DNA of 21,059 bases from Bacteroidales bacterium UBA1722 (GCA_002317435.1 DCIQ01000141.1:1-21059), one strand, 5' to 3'. Shown: positions 8,667 to 15,104, counted from the stretch's first letter. Translations and numbers: made by a program. The notes: generated by a model not told the origin, from the letters alone.

Positions 8667-8903
8667 ATGAGCGCTAAAGAACAGGTATTGGACATCGTGT
8701 CCGAATATGTGGATATCCCCACTGAAGAAATCCGTCTGGACGAACCGTTCAAAATGTCCGGAGAAATAAATTCATTCGTGTTCCTTTCGATGATCTCTGC
8801 CATAGAGGAACGATTCGGAGTCACCATCCCCAACAGCAGGGTGGCAGAATTCAAGACTTTGGCTCAGATAATATCATTCCTGGAGAATCCCGTATCGGAA
8901 TAG
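8667..8903 (+). CDS. Acyl carrier protein (phosphopantetheine-binding)
   Basis: A 78-residue, acidic, four-helix carrier protein. The phosphopantetheine attachment site is Ser36 in GEINSFVFLSMISAIEERFG. Here INS replaces the common DSL, but the Ser, the hydrophobic positions after it and the following EERFG helix are all typical. The length is standard for a discrete carrier and the DxPxEEI opening is also typical. The ATG lies two bases after the ligase stop, so the two are surely co-translated. The carrier would hold the acyl group between the ligase and the condensation-fold enzyme. No phosphopantetheinyl transferase is encoded in the window, so activation must come from elsewhere in the genome. 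It is not the fatty-acid-synthesis AcpP by context. Confidence 0.93.
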   Translation: MSAKEQVLDIVSEYVDIPTEEIRLDEPFKMSGEINSFVFLSMISAIEERFGVTIPNSRVAEFKTLAQIISFLENPVSE

Positions 8904-9050
8904 CCTCCATCCTTCAGGTCACCGGAAGATGGGCACTGATAGCAGTGTCCGCTGCCGAAGAAATGCGGAGCAGCAGGATAACATACGGAAGCAGATTCGT
9001 CCTTCCTGAAAAATCTTCGTAACTTAGCGGAACAGAAACAACGTTCCGTT
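8904..9050 (+). promoter_or_regulatory. Structured gap between carrier and phosphodiesterase genes
   Basis: This 147-base gap holds three possible hairpins: 8931-8950 (8-bp stem with one G-U pair, loop ATAG), 8951-8955 paired with GCAGC near 8970, and 9028-9048 (CGGAAC/GTTCCG, 9-base loop) ending just before the ATG. A degenerate -7 box TAACTTAG lies at 9020-9027. None has a U-rich tail, so they are not ordinary terminators. The phosphodiesterase gene may have its own promoter here or be read through from the operon. Confidence 0.35.
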
Positions 9051-10346
9051 ATGAAAAATGCATTCCTTATTTCTCTGGTTATTATCATCATTTCCGCCTG
9101 CACAGGATCAGGGCGTCAGACCGTCATCCCCGGTCCCGAAAAAGTCCGCAAGACAGTATATGTCATCATCGACGGTGTGCCGGCCGATATGATAGAAAGG
9201 CTGGAACTTCCGAATATAAGGGAGATCGCTTCCCGTGGCTGCTATGCCCGCAGTTATGTCGGAGGGACCGTCGGACGGTATGACCAGACACCCACCATCT
9301 CCGCCGTCGGATATACCGACATACTCACCGGTACTTGGGTGAACAAGCATAATGTTCCCGGGAACGATAATCTGGAGCCGAACTATAACTATTGGACGCT
9401 GTTCAGGATAGCGAAGGAGCAGGAGCGTGAAGTGAGGACCGGTCTGTTCTCCAGTTGGGAGGACAACAGGACCGTGCTGATAGGTGAAGGAAAAGCCGAA
9501 ACGGACAGTCTCCGTATCGATTACGTTTATGACGGCTACGAAAAGGATTATGCGGCCTTCCCGAATAAGGATTTCGAAATGAGGATATTCGATATAGACG
9601 AATTCGTTTCGCAGAAGGCTGCGGAGTGTATCCGGGAGGAGGCACCGGATATGAGTTGGGTATATCTGTGGTATACCGACGATGCAGGGCATATCTTCGG
9701 CAACGGGAAGAATTTCGATGAGTCGGTCCGTCTGGCGGACATACAGATAGGACGTGTCTGGGAAGCCGTCAAATACCGTGAGGAGCATTTCGACGAAGAA
9801 TGGCTCTTCATCGCCACCACCGACCACGGCCGCGGGTATGACGGGTATCATCACGGCGGACAGTCGCTCCGGGAACGGACCACCTGGGTCGCCGTAAATC
9901 AGCCGGTGAATGAGAGGCTCAGCGGAGGTTCCAGTGCCGCGACGGACATAAATCCTACGATATGCCGGTTTATGGGATTCGATGTGCCGCGGGACATCAG
10001 ATGGGAACAGGACGGTGTCTCATTCTATGGGGGCTTGGATATAACAGATATGGAGATTTCTCCCTATGACAGTACTGTAATCCTATCTTGGAAGTGCCTC
10101 GACCCTGAAGCAGAGGTATCCGTGTGGGCTGCCGCTTCGAATAATTTCCGGAACGGATGTCCGGACGAATGGCTGCCTCTTGGTACCGTGCCGGCATCCG
10201 CCGGGACCTTCACCGCAGACCTCACTTCACTTCCACCTTCCGATTTCTACAAGTTCGTTCTGGACACACCCGACGGCTCGCTTAACCGCTGGTATGACGG
10301 CGTTCCGGAGAAGTACACTACTTTCAAGCTACAGCCGGAAATATAA
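9051..10346 (+). CDS. Alkaline phosphatase superfamily phosphodiesterase/nucleotide pyrophosphatase lipoprotein
   Basis: A 431-residue lipoprotein: a hydrophobic N terminus followed by SAC, so Cys17 is the likely lipidated residue. The fold is the alkaline phosphatase/type I phosphodiesterase superfamily. Metal ligands are recognisable: Asp41 (VIIDGVP), Asp210/211 and His214 (YTDDAGHIFG), Asp258 and His259 (TTDHGRG), and His267/268 (YHHGGQS). Aligned to the NPP motif PTxTxPNHY, the local TPTISAVGY places Ser84 at the nucleophile, with Thr82 as the alternative. Members hydrolyse phosphodiesters or phosphomonoesters outside the cytoplasm. The last 100 residues form a beta-rich Fn3-like end. Its position after the acylation operon raises the possibility that it trims a phospho-linked product or precursor, but the 147-base gap weakens that link. 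Substrate unknown. Confidence 0.85.
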   Translation: MKNAFLISLVIIIISACTGSGRQTVIPGPEKVRKTVYVIIDGVPADMIERLELPNIREIASRGCYARSYVGGTVGRYDQTPTISAVGYTDILTGTWVNKHNVPGNDNLEPNYNYWTLFRIAKEQEREVRTGLFSSWEDNRTVLIGEGKAETDSLRIDYVYDGYEKDYAAFPNKDFEMRIFDIDEFVSQKAAECIREEAPDMSWVYLWYTDDAGHIFGNGKNFDESVRLADIQIGRVWEAVKYREEHFDEEWLFIATTDHGRGYDGYHHGGQSLRERTTWVAVNQPVNERLSGGSSAATDINPTICRFMGFDVPRDIRWEQDGVSFYGGLDITDMEISPYDSTVILSWKCLDPEAEVSVWAAASNNFRNGCPDEWLPLGTVPASAGTFTADLTSLPPSDFYKFVLDTPDGSLNRWYDGVPEKYTTFKLQPEI

Positions 10347-10453
10347 GAAATCCAGACTTGTAGTTGTGAAGTTCGTGATGGGATATGTTTTTATCAGATG
10401 GGTGGGACGGCAAAAAGACTACGAAAAGATTGATTGCAAAAACATATGATACT

Positions 10454-11326
10454 ATGACCAAAATCTCAATACGTTTCTTCGACGACCGTGAGGTCAGGGC
10501 CATCTGGGATGAGGGGAATTCCAAATGGTGGTACAGTGTGCCGGATATAGTGGGCGTGCTGAATGCCCAGGATGACTATTCCAGGAACCGCAACTATTGG
10601 AAATACCTGAAGACCAAACTGAAGAAGGACGGGGCCGAAGTGGTTAGTGGCACTAACCAGTTGAAACTTCGTGCTCCGGACGGCAAGATGAGGTTAACCG
10701 ATGTCCTGGATGCAGCTGGAGTTGTGGAATTGGCCAAGAATATGCCGAACAACAAGGCTTCCCGTTTCATCGAATGGTTCACCTACGGTGAAGATACCAT
10801 TGACAGCAAGAGCAAGGCGAAGGCATATACCCTGTTTGAGAGTTCCCTTCTGGAAAGCATTGAGGTGGGGACAGTGAAGGGGCTGCAGCAGATTCACGCA
10901 TATCTGTTCGGAGGGCTGTATGAGTTCGCCGGGCAGGTGCGTACCGTGAATATTTCCAAAGGTGGTTTCTCATTTGCGCCGGCCGTTTTCCTCACCCGGA
11001 CATTGGAGAATATTGAGCGAATGCCTGAATCGACCTTTGAAGAGATAGCGGACAAATATGTGGAGATGAATGTGGCGCATCCGTTCAGGGAGGGTAACGG
11101 CCGTACGACAAGAATCTGGCTGGATCTGATTCTGAAAAAGCGGCTCGGGATGTGTGTCGATTGGAGCCGGATTGACAAGTACGCATACCTTTCCGCGATG
11201 GGACGGAGTGTCGTGGATAGTTCGGAGATCAAGAAGTTGTTGAAAAATGCCCTGACAGATAAGGTGAATGACCGGGAAATGTTTATGAAGGGGATAGATT
11301 ATTCGTATTATTACGAGGAGGCGTAG
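10454..11326 (+). CDS. Fic/DOC family protein with N-terminal BRO-N-like domain
   Basis: A 290-residue protein from the ATG at 10454. Residues 1-110 or so (RFFDDREVRAIWDEG through ASRFIEWF) resemble the BRO-N/antirepressor-type DNA-binding domains of phage proteins. Residues 120-230 are a Fic domain with the intact motif HPFREGNGR (209-217), whose His209 would catalyse AMP (or other phospho-nucleotide) transfer to a target hydroxyl. The end, MFMKGIDYSYYYEE, is conserved in relatives I recall from gut bacteria, so the gene looks full length. An upstream in-frame ATG at 10385 would add 23 residues, but the family homology begins after Met24 and a weak TATGTTTT box at 10384-10391 would exclude it. 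I see no clear inhibitory (S/T)xxxE(G/N) motif. The 3' end overlaps the EamA gene by 16 bases, tail to tail. Confidence 0.87.
   Translation: MTKISIRFFDDREVRAIWDEGNSKWWYSVPDIVGVLNAQDDYSRNRNYWKYLKTKLKKDGAEVVSGTNQLKLRAPDGKMRLTDVLDAAGVVELAKNMPNNKASRFIEWFTYGEDTIDSKSKAKAYTLFESSLLESIEVGTVKGLQQIHAYLFGGLYEFAGQVRTVNISKGGFSFAPAVFLTRTLENIERMPESTFEEIADKYVEMNVAHPFREGNGRTTRIWLDLILKKRLGMCVDWSRIDKYAYLSAMGRSVVDSSEIKKLLKNALTDKVNDREMFMKGIDYSYYYEEA
10641..10659. repeat. Perfect 9-bp inverted repeat inside the Fic gene
   Basis: TGGTTAGTG and CACTAACCA are perfect reverse complements separated by one base. They encode part of VVSGTNQL in the BRO-N-like half. This could be a protein-binding site or simply a coincidence of codons; the sequence alone cannot decide. 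Confidence 0.5.
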
Positions 11327-12252
11327 AATTGTAAGTTCTGACGGTCCTGCCTCCGGTATCTGCTCCTCACTGTCTGCAGCAGCACAGAGCTCACTATCAA
11401 AGATATTCCTGCCCAGAAACTCCAGTCAAGTTCTTCCGCTTCATTGAAAATGATTATCGCGAGCAGAATGGTATATACAGGCTCCAGATTATAGCTCAGG
11501 TTTACCGTGAACGCAGAGACGGTTCGCAGGGCCTGCAGCTGCAGCAGGAAGGGCACTATGGTAAAGAGTGAAGAAAACAACAGAAGATATGCCATATCCA
11601 TACATGAAGGAATGATACCAACCTCCGGAAATATCCATGAGTAGACCGGAATCAGAAGAATCAGTACCGGTGCACCACCTGCCAGCTCGTAGAACAACAT
11701 GGTACTGCTGGAATGTCCGGTCCCTGCCTGAATCTTCTTGCTGAAGACAGAGAAGAAAGTGAATACAAGTGACGACAACACTCCGATGATGATTCCCAAC
11801 CTGTACCGGACATCCATACCGAAAATCAGACCGATGCCGACAACTGTAAGCATCCCCAGCAGCAATTCGGTCCCGGACGGCCTGCGGCGCTCCAGAATCG
11901 GTTCGACTATCGCAGTGAAGAAGCCTATCAGAGATACACATACGGCTCCGATGGAGACATTGGCGACCTTTATGCTTCCATAGAAAAGCACCCAATGTGC
12001 CGACAACAGGACCCCGCATCCCATTATCTTCCATAAAGAGTTCCACGGAAGCCGATGCAGGCTTTTACGGCCGGAGAGTATCACTCCGAGAATCAGGGCG
12101 GCCAGTATCACCCGAAAACAGACCAACGGCAGTTCGCCGATGGAGATGAGCCGCCCGAACAGGCCAGTTCCTCCGGCCAGCAGGATGGCTGTATGCAGGC
12201 GGACGTATGCATTCGCTGACGAAACGGACTTATTCTCTTTTTCTTCCATCAT
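11311..12252 (-). CDS. EamA/DMT superfamily transporter
   Basis: A 313-residue inner-membrane protein with about ten hydrophobic segments arranged as two EamA repeats, each of roughly five helices, separated near the charged loop ILERRRPSG. Typical EamA features include a reentrant-like AHWVLFYGSIKVANVS in the first half and AFTVNLSYNLEPVYTILLAI in the second. Such carriers export or import small metabolites; the substrate is not predictable. I chose the ATG at 12252. A longer reading to 12267 would need a TTG start. The gene lies 47 bases downstream of the TfoX-N gene on the same strand with no terminator, so they probably share a transcript. Its last 16 bases overlap the Fic gene on the opposite strand. 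Confidence 0.9.
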   Translation of the reverse strand: MMEEKENKSVSSANAYVRLHTAILLAGGTGLFGRLISIGELPLVCFRVILAALILGVILSGRKSLHRLPWNSLWKIMGCGVLLSAHWVLFYGSIKVANVSIGAVCVSLIGFFTAIVEPILERRRPSGTELLLGMLTVVGIGLIFGMDVRYRLGIIIGVLSSLVFTFFSVFSKKIQAGTGHSSSTMLFYELAGGAPVLILLIPVYSWIFPEVGIIPSCMDMAYLLLFSSLFTIVPFLLQLQALRTVSAFTVNLSYNLEPVYTILLAIIIFNEAEELDWSFWAGISLIVSSVLLQTVRSRYRRQDRQNLQFYASS

Positions 12253-12299
12253 CCCGGTCTCTGACAATACAAGGCACAGACATCATTGATTCAAACTCG

Positions 12300-12626
12300 T
12301 CATTTTTTCTTTTTCGGTTTCTTATCCTTCGGAAACGGGGTATGCTCCTCCAATATCGATACCGCCCTTCGGGCAAAAGCGCCGTGCTCGATGTCAAGCA
12401 GGTACCACTCGTTAGCCCCGGGGAACGGCCTGCCACGCTCGGCATCCGCCATCAGCTCTTCAAGTTCAAGAATCATTTTGATGTAGCAGATATTGTCACA
12501 ACACAGTACCATCGGCTTCTCGTTCACATAAACGAAGTAATCTCCGAACATCTTCCGATACCGGAGGATGCCTATACCTTCCAACTGCTGGCAGACAAAT
12601 TCTATGTATTCCAATGATGTGGCCAT
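12300..12626 (-). CDS. TfoX N-terminal domain protein
   Basis: A 108-residue protein matching the TfoX/Sxy N-terminal domain: an opening helix (YIEFVCQQLEGIG) followed by YRKMFGDYFVYVNEKPMVLCCDNICYIKM, the GDY/VYVN pattern typical of this domain. It lacks the C-terminal half of gamma-proteobacterial TfoX, the competence regulator, as many stand-alone members do, so a role in competence should not be assumed. It ends in a lysine-rich tail (PKDKKPKKKK). It is the first gene of a likely two-gene unit with the EamA transporter. The start at 12626 lies 22 bases after an exact -7 promoter box. Confidence 0.88.
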   Translation of the reverse strand: MATSLEYIEFVCQQLEGIGILRYRKMFGDYFVYVNEKPMVLCCDNICYIKMILELEELMADAERGRPFPGANEWYLLDIEHGAFARRAVSILEEHTPFPKDKKPKKKK

Positions 12627-12648
12627 TGACTGTTATCTCTACTCGTTT

Positions 12649-12656
12649 CAAAGATA
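12649..12656 (-). promoter_or_regulatory. Putative -7 promoter box for the TfoX-N/EamA unit
   Basis: On the minus strand TATCTTTG fits TAnnTTTG exactly, 22 bases before the ATG at 12626. A TTG at 12683-12681 is 24 bases upstream of it, slightly too far for a standard -33 element. Confidence 0.5.
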
Positions 12657-12940
12657 GTACATTTAAGTGAATCTCATTTCCAATCGCAACTCAAACATTT
12701 CGCCATGACCGGAACGGGGTAAAACATCGCTGATTCTCCCCCGATTGAGCTCTTTGGTGTCATTTCGGGGGGATTTTGCGCAGATATTCCCCAAATCCAA
12801 CTCCTATGCGAAGGCTCCAGTTCCACTATAGCAGTGTGCCCTTTTTTCTTTTGGTGTCTATACCGTTTCCTGTGAGTTTTGGTAAATCAGCAGATGTAGA
12901 TTTACGATTTGCAGTACCAAAGAGTACCATTTTAAAATTC
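12657..12940. other. Non-coding, repeat-rich interval beside tRNA-Asp
   Basis: I see no credible gene here. It holds several small repeats: CCCCCGA/TCGGGGG (12739-12745 with 12766-12772), GTAAATC/GATTTAC (12882-12888 with 12899-12905), TTTGGTGTC twice (12754-12762 and 12850-12858), and AGTACCA twice at a 10-base period (12913-12919 and 12923-12929). A 34-codon minus-strand frame (12930-12826) resembles nothing I know. It could be decayed mobile-element or attachment-site DNA at the tRNA 3' side, which is inference only. Confidence 0.45.
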
Positions 12941-12973
12941 AAAGCCCCTCCCAGACACTCTGGAAGGGGCTTT
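12941..12973 (-). terminator. Intrinsic terminator of tRNA-Asp
   Basis: A 15-bp stem with one wobble pair (12941-12955 with 12959-12973) and a three-base loop, followed on the minus strand by GAATTTTAAAA. The stem's first base is the A of the encoded tRNA CCA end, so the hairpin abuts the mature tRNA with no spacer. Confidence 0.85.
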
Positions 12974-13050
12974 GGCGGTGCGGACGGGACTCGAACCCGC
13001 GACCTCCGGCGTGACAGGCCGGCATTCTAAACCAGCTGAACTACCGCACC
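12973..13050 (-). tRNA. tRNA-Asp (GUC), CCA encoded
   Basis: The minus strand folds as a full tRNA: acceptor GGTGCGG/CCGCACC, D arm GTTC/GAAT, anticodon stem CCGGC/GCCGG with loop CTGTCAC (anticodon GTC), and T arm GCGGG/CCCGT with loop TTCGAGT. The discriminator is G, as expected for Asp, and CCA is encoded (12975-12973). It lies 80 bases downstream of rsmD but has its own promoter and terminator. Confidence 0.97.
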
Positions 13051-13067
13051 AACATTTTTAAGAGCTG

Positions 13068-13081
13068 TTTCCTTTCGGAAA
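13068..13081 (-). other. GNRA-loop hairpin at the 5' end of the tRNA-Asp precursor
   Basis: TTTCC-GAAA-GGAAA on the minus strand is a 5-bp stem capped by a GAAA tetraloop. It lies just after the predicted transcription start and would form the first structure of the tRNA leader. Confidence 0.45.
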
Positions 13082-13088
13082 GCGGATG

Positions 13089-13119
13089 CAAATATACGAC
13101 ATTTTCCGTATTCTGCAAA
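13089..13119 (-). promoter_or_regulatory. Promoter of tRNA-Asp
   Basis: On the minus strand TTTG (13119-13116), 19 bases, then TATATTTG (13096-13089) is an ideal Bacteroidetes sigma-ABfr promoter (TTTG, about 19, TAnnTTTG). Transcription would begin near 13084, about 34 bases before the tRNA. Confidence 0.78.
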
Positions 13120-13130
13120 TTTTTTCTGCA

Positions 13131-13706
13131 TTATTTATTCGTTTCCCTGTCATCTCCGGAGAAAAAGCTGAAATGAACGTTTCCGTATTTCTTCTCTTTC
13201 ACGAAACGGGGATGTCCGGTGAAGGAATATGTCCCCGGGTGTTCCAGAATCAGCACTCCGCCTTCATTCAGCATACACTCCCCGGTATCACCTATCTTAT
13301 GCCCGAATATCCTGTCGGGTATGGTATCCAATCCTTCGAGGGCATAAGGAGGATCAGCGAAGATGATATCGAATCCCAAATGACAGATATCTATGAATTC
13401 GAACACGTTGTGCCTTACCACCCTGAGTCCGCGGATACCCAGCGATGCGGCATTGCGTGTGATGAAGGATGCATGGAGAGGATTCATCTCCACGCTGTAG
13501 ATGTCGCGGCACCCTCTGGAGGCGAACTCGAAACTTATGCTGCCGGTACCGGAGAACAAGTCCAGAACACGGCAGGAAGGGATGTCGCAGGAGTTTTCCA
13601 GAACGTTGAACAGACCTTCCTTCGCGAAGTCGGTCGTAGGTCTGGCTTTCAGGGCAGCCGGAGGCTGTATGGATTTACCTTTCAAGGTACCGCCTATGAT
13701 ACGCAT
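13131..13706 (-). CDS. rsmD: 16S rRNA (guanine(966)-N(2))-methyltransferase RsmD
   Basis: A 191-residue Rossmann-fold methyltransferase that, in characterised members, methylates N2 of G966 of 16S rRNA using S-adenosylmethionine. Visible features are the opening MRIIGGTLKGK, the conserved RPTTDFAKEGLFN (22-34; the family usually has RPT..RxxxFN), the SAM-binding VLDLFSGTGS (47-56), the acidic VEMN (72-75), and the catalytic DPPY (118-121). The length is typical. The ATG shares one base with the stop of the upstream DUF3822 gene (TGATG), so the two are translationally coupled. That pairing recurs in Bacteroidetes. The tRNA-Asp promoter begins in the 3' flank, so transcription of the two is at least partly separate. 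Confidence 0.94.
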   Translation of the reverse strand: MRIIGGTLKGKSIQPPAALKARPTTDFAKEGLFNVLENSCDIPSCRVLDLFSGTGSISFEFASRGCRDIYSVEMNPLHASFITRNAASLGIRGLRVVRHNVFEFIDICHLGFDIIFADPPYALEGLDTIPDRIFGHKIGDTGECMLNEGGVLILEHPGTYSFTGHPRFVKEKKYGNVHFSFFSGDDRETNK

Positions 13707-14191
13707 CAGAATTCCACTTTACACTGTCTTTCGAAATAGTCGGAGACCACCGCCAGATCCGATGGGGAGACGTTCCCGCACCAGTGGAACACCGTATGGT
13801 CAGGCTCGAACATCACTTCCTTCATGGCCAGGAATATATGATAGAGGGCACTGGTGAAGTCCGGAGCGGCATAAGTGTTGATCAGCAGCAGCCTTTCCTT
13901 GTCAGCCAGAACCACGTGTACCATACCGGACATATAGCGCACCAACAGTTTGTGGGGAACGGAAATTTCGGGCAGCAGCGCCAGCATCCTGCAGACGGAA
14001 GGACAGGCCTCCTTCTCCCCATGGGGAAGCGCATAGATCATCACCGCATGATGGGCCGGCACCTTTACCGTATATACGGAAGCGGATTCGGTATCATGTA
14101 AGGCAGAAAGCAGTTCTGCGGCATCCTGACCCGACATGTAGTCTTCCGGGACCAAGGTGTATTTCTCCGTATCTATGAATGTGTCCATCAT
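13706..14191 (-). CDS. DUF3822 family protein, short form
   Basis: A 161-residue protein whose sequence from KYTLVPEDYMSGQDAAELL onward matches, from memory, the second half of the DUF3822 proteins that precede rsmD in Bacteroides (their FTFVPLELF region, then the GRLLLLNSF-like segment, here KERLLLINTY). Those proteins are about 250 residues; the N-terminal 80 or so residues are missing here. An in-frame stop lies ten codons upstream, followed by a terminator, so the missing part is not simply a misplaced start. It could be a natural short form or a truncation that retains rsmD coupling. Function of the family unknown; no signal peptide. Two consecutive ATG codons (14191, 14188) can serve as the start. 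Confidence 0.72.
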   Translation of the reverse strand: MMDTFIDTEKYTLVPEDYMSGQDAAELLSALHDTESASVYTVKVPAHHAVMIYALPHGEKEACPSVCRMLALLPEISVPHKLLVRYMSGMVHVVLADKERLLLINTYAAPDFTSALYHIFLAMKEVMFEPDHTVFHWCGNVSPSDLAVVSDYFERQCKVEF

Positions 14192-14230
14192 GTTACAGGA
14201 TATATAAGGATTACTGAGTCAAGATAAAAA

Positions 14231-14263
14231 GAAAAACCACTCATTTCAGGTGAATGGTTTTTC
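14231..14263 (-). terminator. Intrinsic terminator after the membrane-anchored hypothetical gene
   Basis: GAAAAACCA (14231-14239) pairs with TGGTTTTTC (14255-14263), and TCA/TGA extend the stem past one mismatch. On the minus strand it is followed by TTTTTATC, a good U-tract. The poly-A/poly-T arms make it symmetric, but there is no plus-strand gene reading into it. Confidence 0.85.
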
Positions 14264-14285
14264 CGAAATCCATACTGTAGTATCA

Positions 14286-14891
14286 TTACTCCCAGTTACC
14301 GGCATTGTTATTAGGCTGTGTCACACTTCCCACCTTCAGACCGGGATAACGTCCCATATCTTCCTTCTCAGCCTTCAGGTTGATGATCAGCTGACGGTCA
14401 AGACCCTTCAGAAGATCGTCATAAGACATCGAAGCCTCGAACAGAGGAACGTTCACACCCGATACCACCTTGATGACAGCTTCCATATTCACTCTCTTGC
14501 CGCCCGAGAAGGGGATGAAGTTAAGTGAATCGATGGTAGCCGCCCTGTGCCTGAGGAGGGTGTCACGAACGAAAAGCTTTATACTGTCGCGACGCACCTT
14601 CTTCTGTGCCACTGCCAACGAGTCGTCCATGGAACCGATCTGCCTTACGATGGTGATCTGACCGTTCTTATAGAAGTCCACGAGCGAATCGGTGGTGGGG
14701 AGGAAGCGTCCGTATTCGGATTTGTACGCTACCTGAAGTGTTCTGATGTCCTTCAGTCTCTCGATGGCGATGGTTTCTCTGTTCTTTACGTTATTGTTGA
14801 AGTTTACAGGCTCCATGATACTGGCGACCAAGAGATAGACTCCGCCGATAATCAGCAGGGGAAGAATTACTAAAGTGATGATCTTTTTCAT
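14286..14891 (-). CDS. Membrane-anchored hypothetical protein, periplasmic domain
   Basis: A 201-residue protein of unknown function. I start it at the ATG at 14891 (MKKIITLVILPLL). A longer frame to 14939 would add 16 residues but begins inside a hairpin in the leader, and the residues lack similarity to a signal. Residues 4-24 form one membrane segment, so the rest probably faces the periplasm. The body is charged, with a helical stretch (about 35-60) around ETIAIERLKDIRTLQVAYKSEYGRFLPT, which recalls pilin-like pseudopilin and Bacteroidetes envelope proteins, but I cannot assign a family. It has its own promoter upstream and a strong terminator downstream, so it is a monocistronic gene, divergent from the nrnA operon. 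Confidence 0.8.
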   Translation of the reverse strand: MKKIITLVILPLLIIGGVYLLVASIMEPVNFNNNVKNRETIAIERLKDIRTLQVAYKSEYGRFLPTTDSLVDFYKNGQITIVRQIGSMDDSLAVAQKKVRRDSIKLFVRDTLLRHRAATIDSLNFIPFSGGKRVNMEAVIKVVSGVNVPLFEASMSYDDLLKGLDRQLIINLKAEKEDMGRYPGLKVGSVTQPNNNAGNWE

Positions 14892-14923
14892 TATATGTAC
14901 ATTAATATTATTCTCTGCAACTG

Positions 14924-14939
14924 ATGCGGACTCCCGCAT
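14924..14939 (-). other. Hairpin in the 5' leader of the membrane-anchored gene
   Basis: ATGCGG-GAGT-CCGCAT on the minus strand is a perfect 6-bp stem with a 4-base loop. It lies between the predicted transcription start near 14950 and the start codon at 14891. Confidence 0.5.
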
Positions 14940-14955
14940 GCTTCCTTATGAGGTA

Positions 14956-14986
14956 CAAAAGTAAAAAAATAAATTATCTCTTACAA
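14956..14986 (-). promoter_or_regulatory. Promoter of the membrane-anchored hypothetical gene
   Basis: On the minus strand TTG (14986-14984), 20 bases, then TACTTTTG (14963-14956) matches the Bacteroidetes promoter in both boxes and spacing. It predicts a start near 14950 and a leader of about 58 bases, which supports the start codon at 14891. Confidence 0.62.
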
Positions 14987-14993
14987 TATTTTT

Positions 14994-15001
14994 TAATTTT
15001 G
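14994..15001 (+). promoter_or_regulatory. Putative -7 box of the nrnA operon
   Basis: TAATTTTG fits TAnnTTTG exactly, about 104 bases before the ATG at 15105. There is no -33 TTTG at the proper spacing. It lies back to back with the minus-strand promoter in one A/T-rich block. Confidence 0.45.
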
Positions 15002-15104
15002 CAGAAAATAACGGCAGTTCCGCGAGGATTCACAAAATTCTTCGTCCTGCTGTTCATTGATGACCCGAGACCTCCAAGAAGGCCGCTGAACTATAATTCA
15101 ACCG

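Noticed and set aside
8904..9022. Frame open across the gap after the carrier gene
   Set aside because: It is the continuation of a shadow frame of the carrier gene with no good start; about 40 open codons are expected by chance at this composition.
10385..10453. Upstream ATG extending the Fic protein by 23 residues
   Set aside because: The extra residues precede the conserved domain and overlap the only promoter-like box; the ATG at 10454 fits better.
12253..12267. TTG-started extension of the EamA protein
   Set aside because: Two ATG codons lie within 18 bases downstream, and the added five residues have no support.
12826..12930. 34-codon minus-strand frame
   Set aside because: Short, follows directly after the tRNA terminator, and matches no family I know; treated as non-coding.
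12776..13030. 84-codon frame ending in GADGTRTRDLRRDRPAF
   Set aside because: It reads antisense through tRNA-Asp. This ending is a well-known artefact of translating the opposite strand of tRNA genes.
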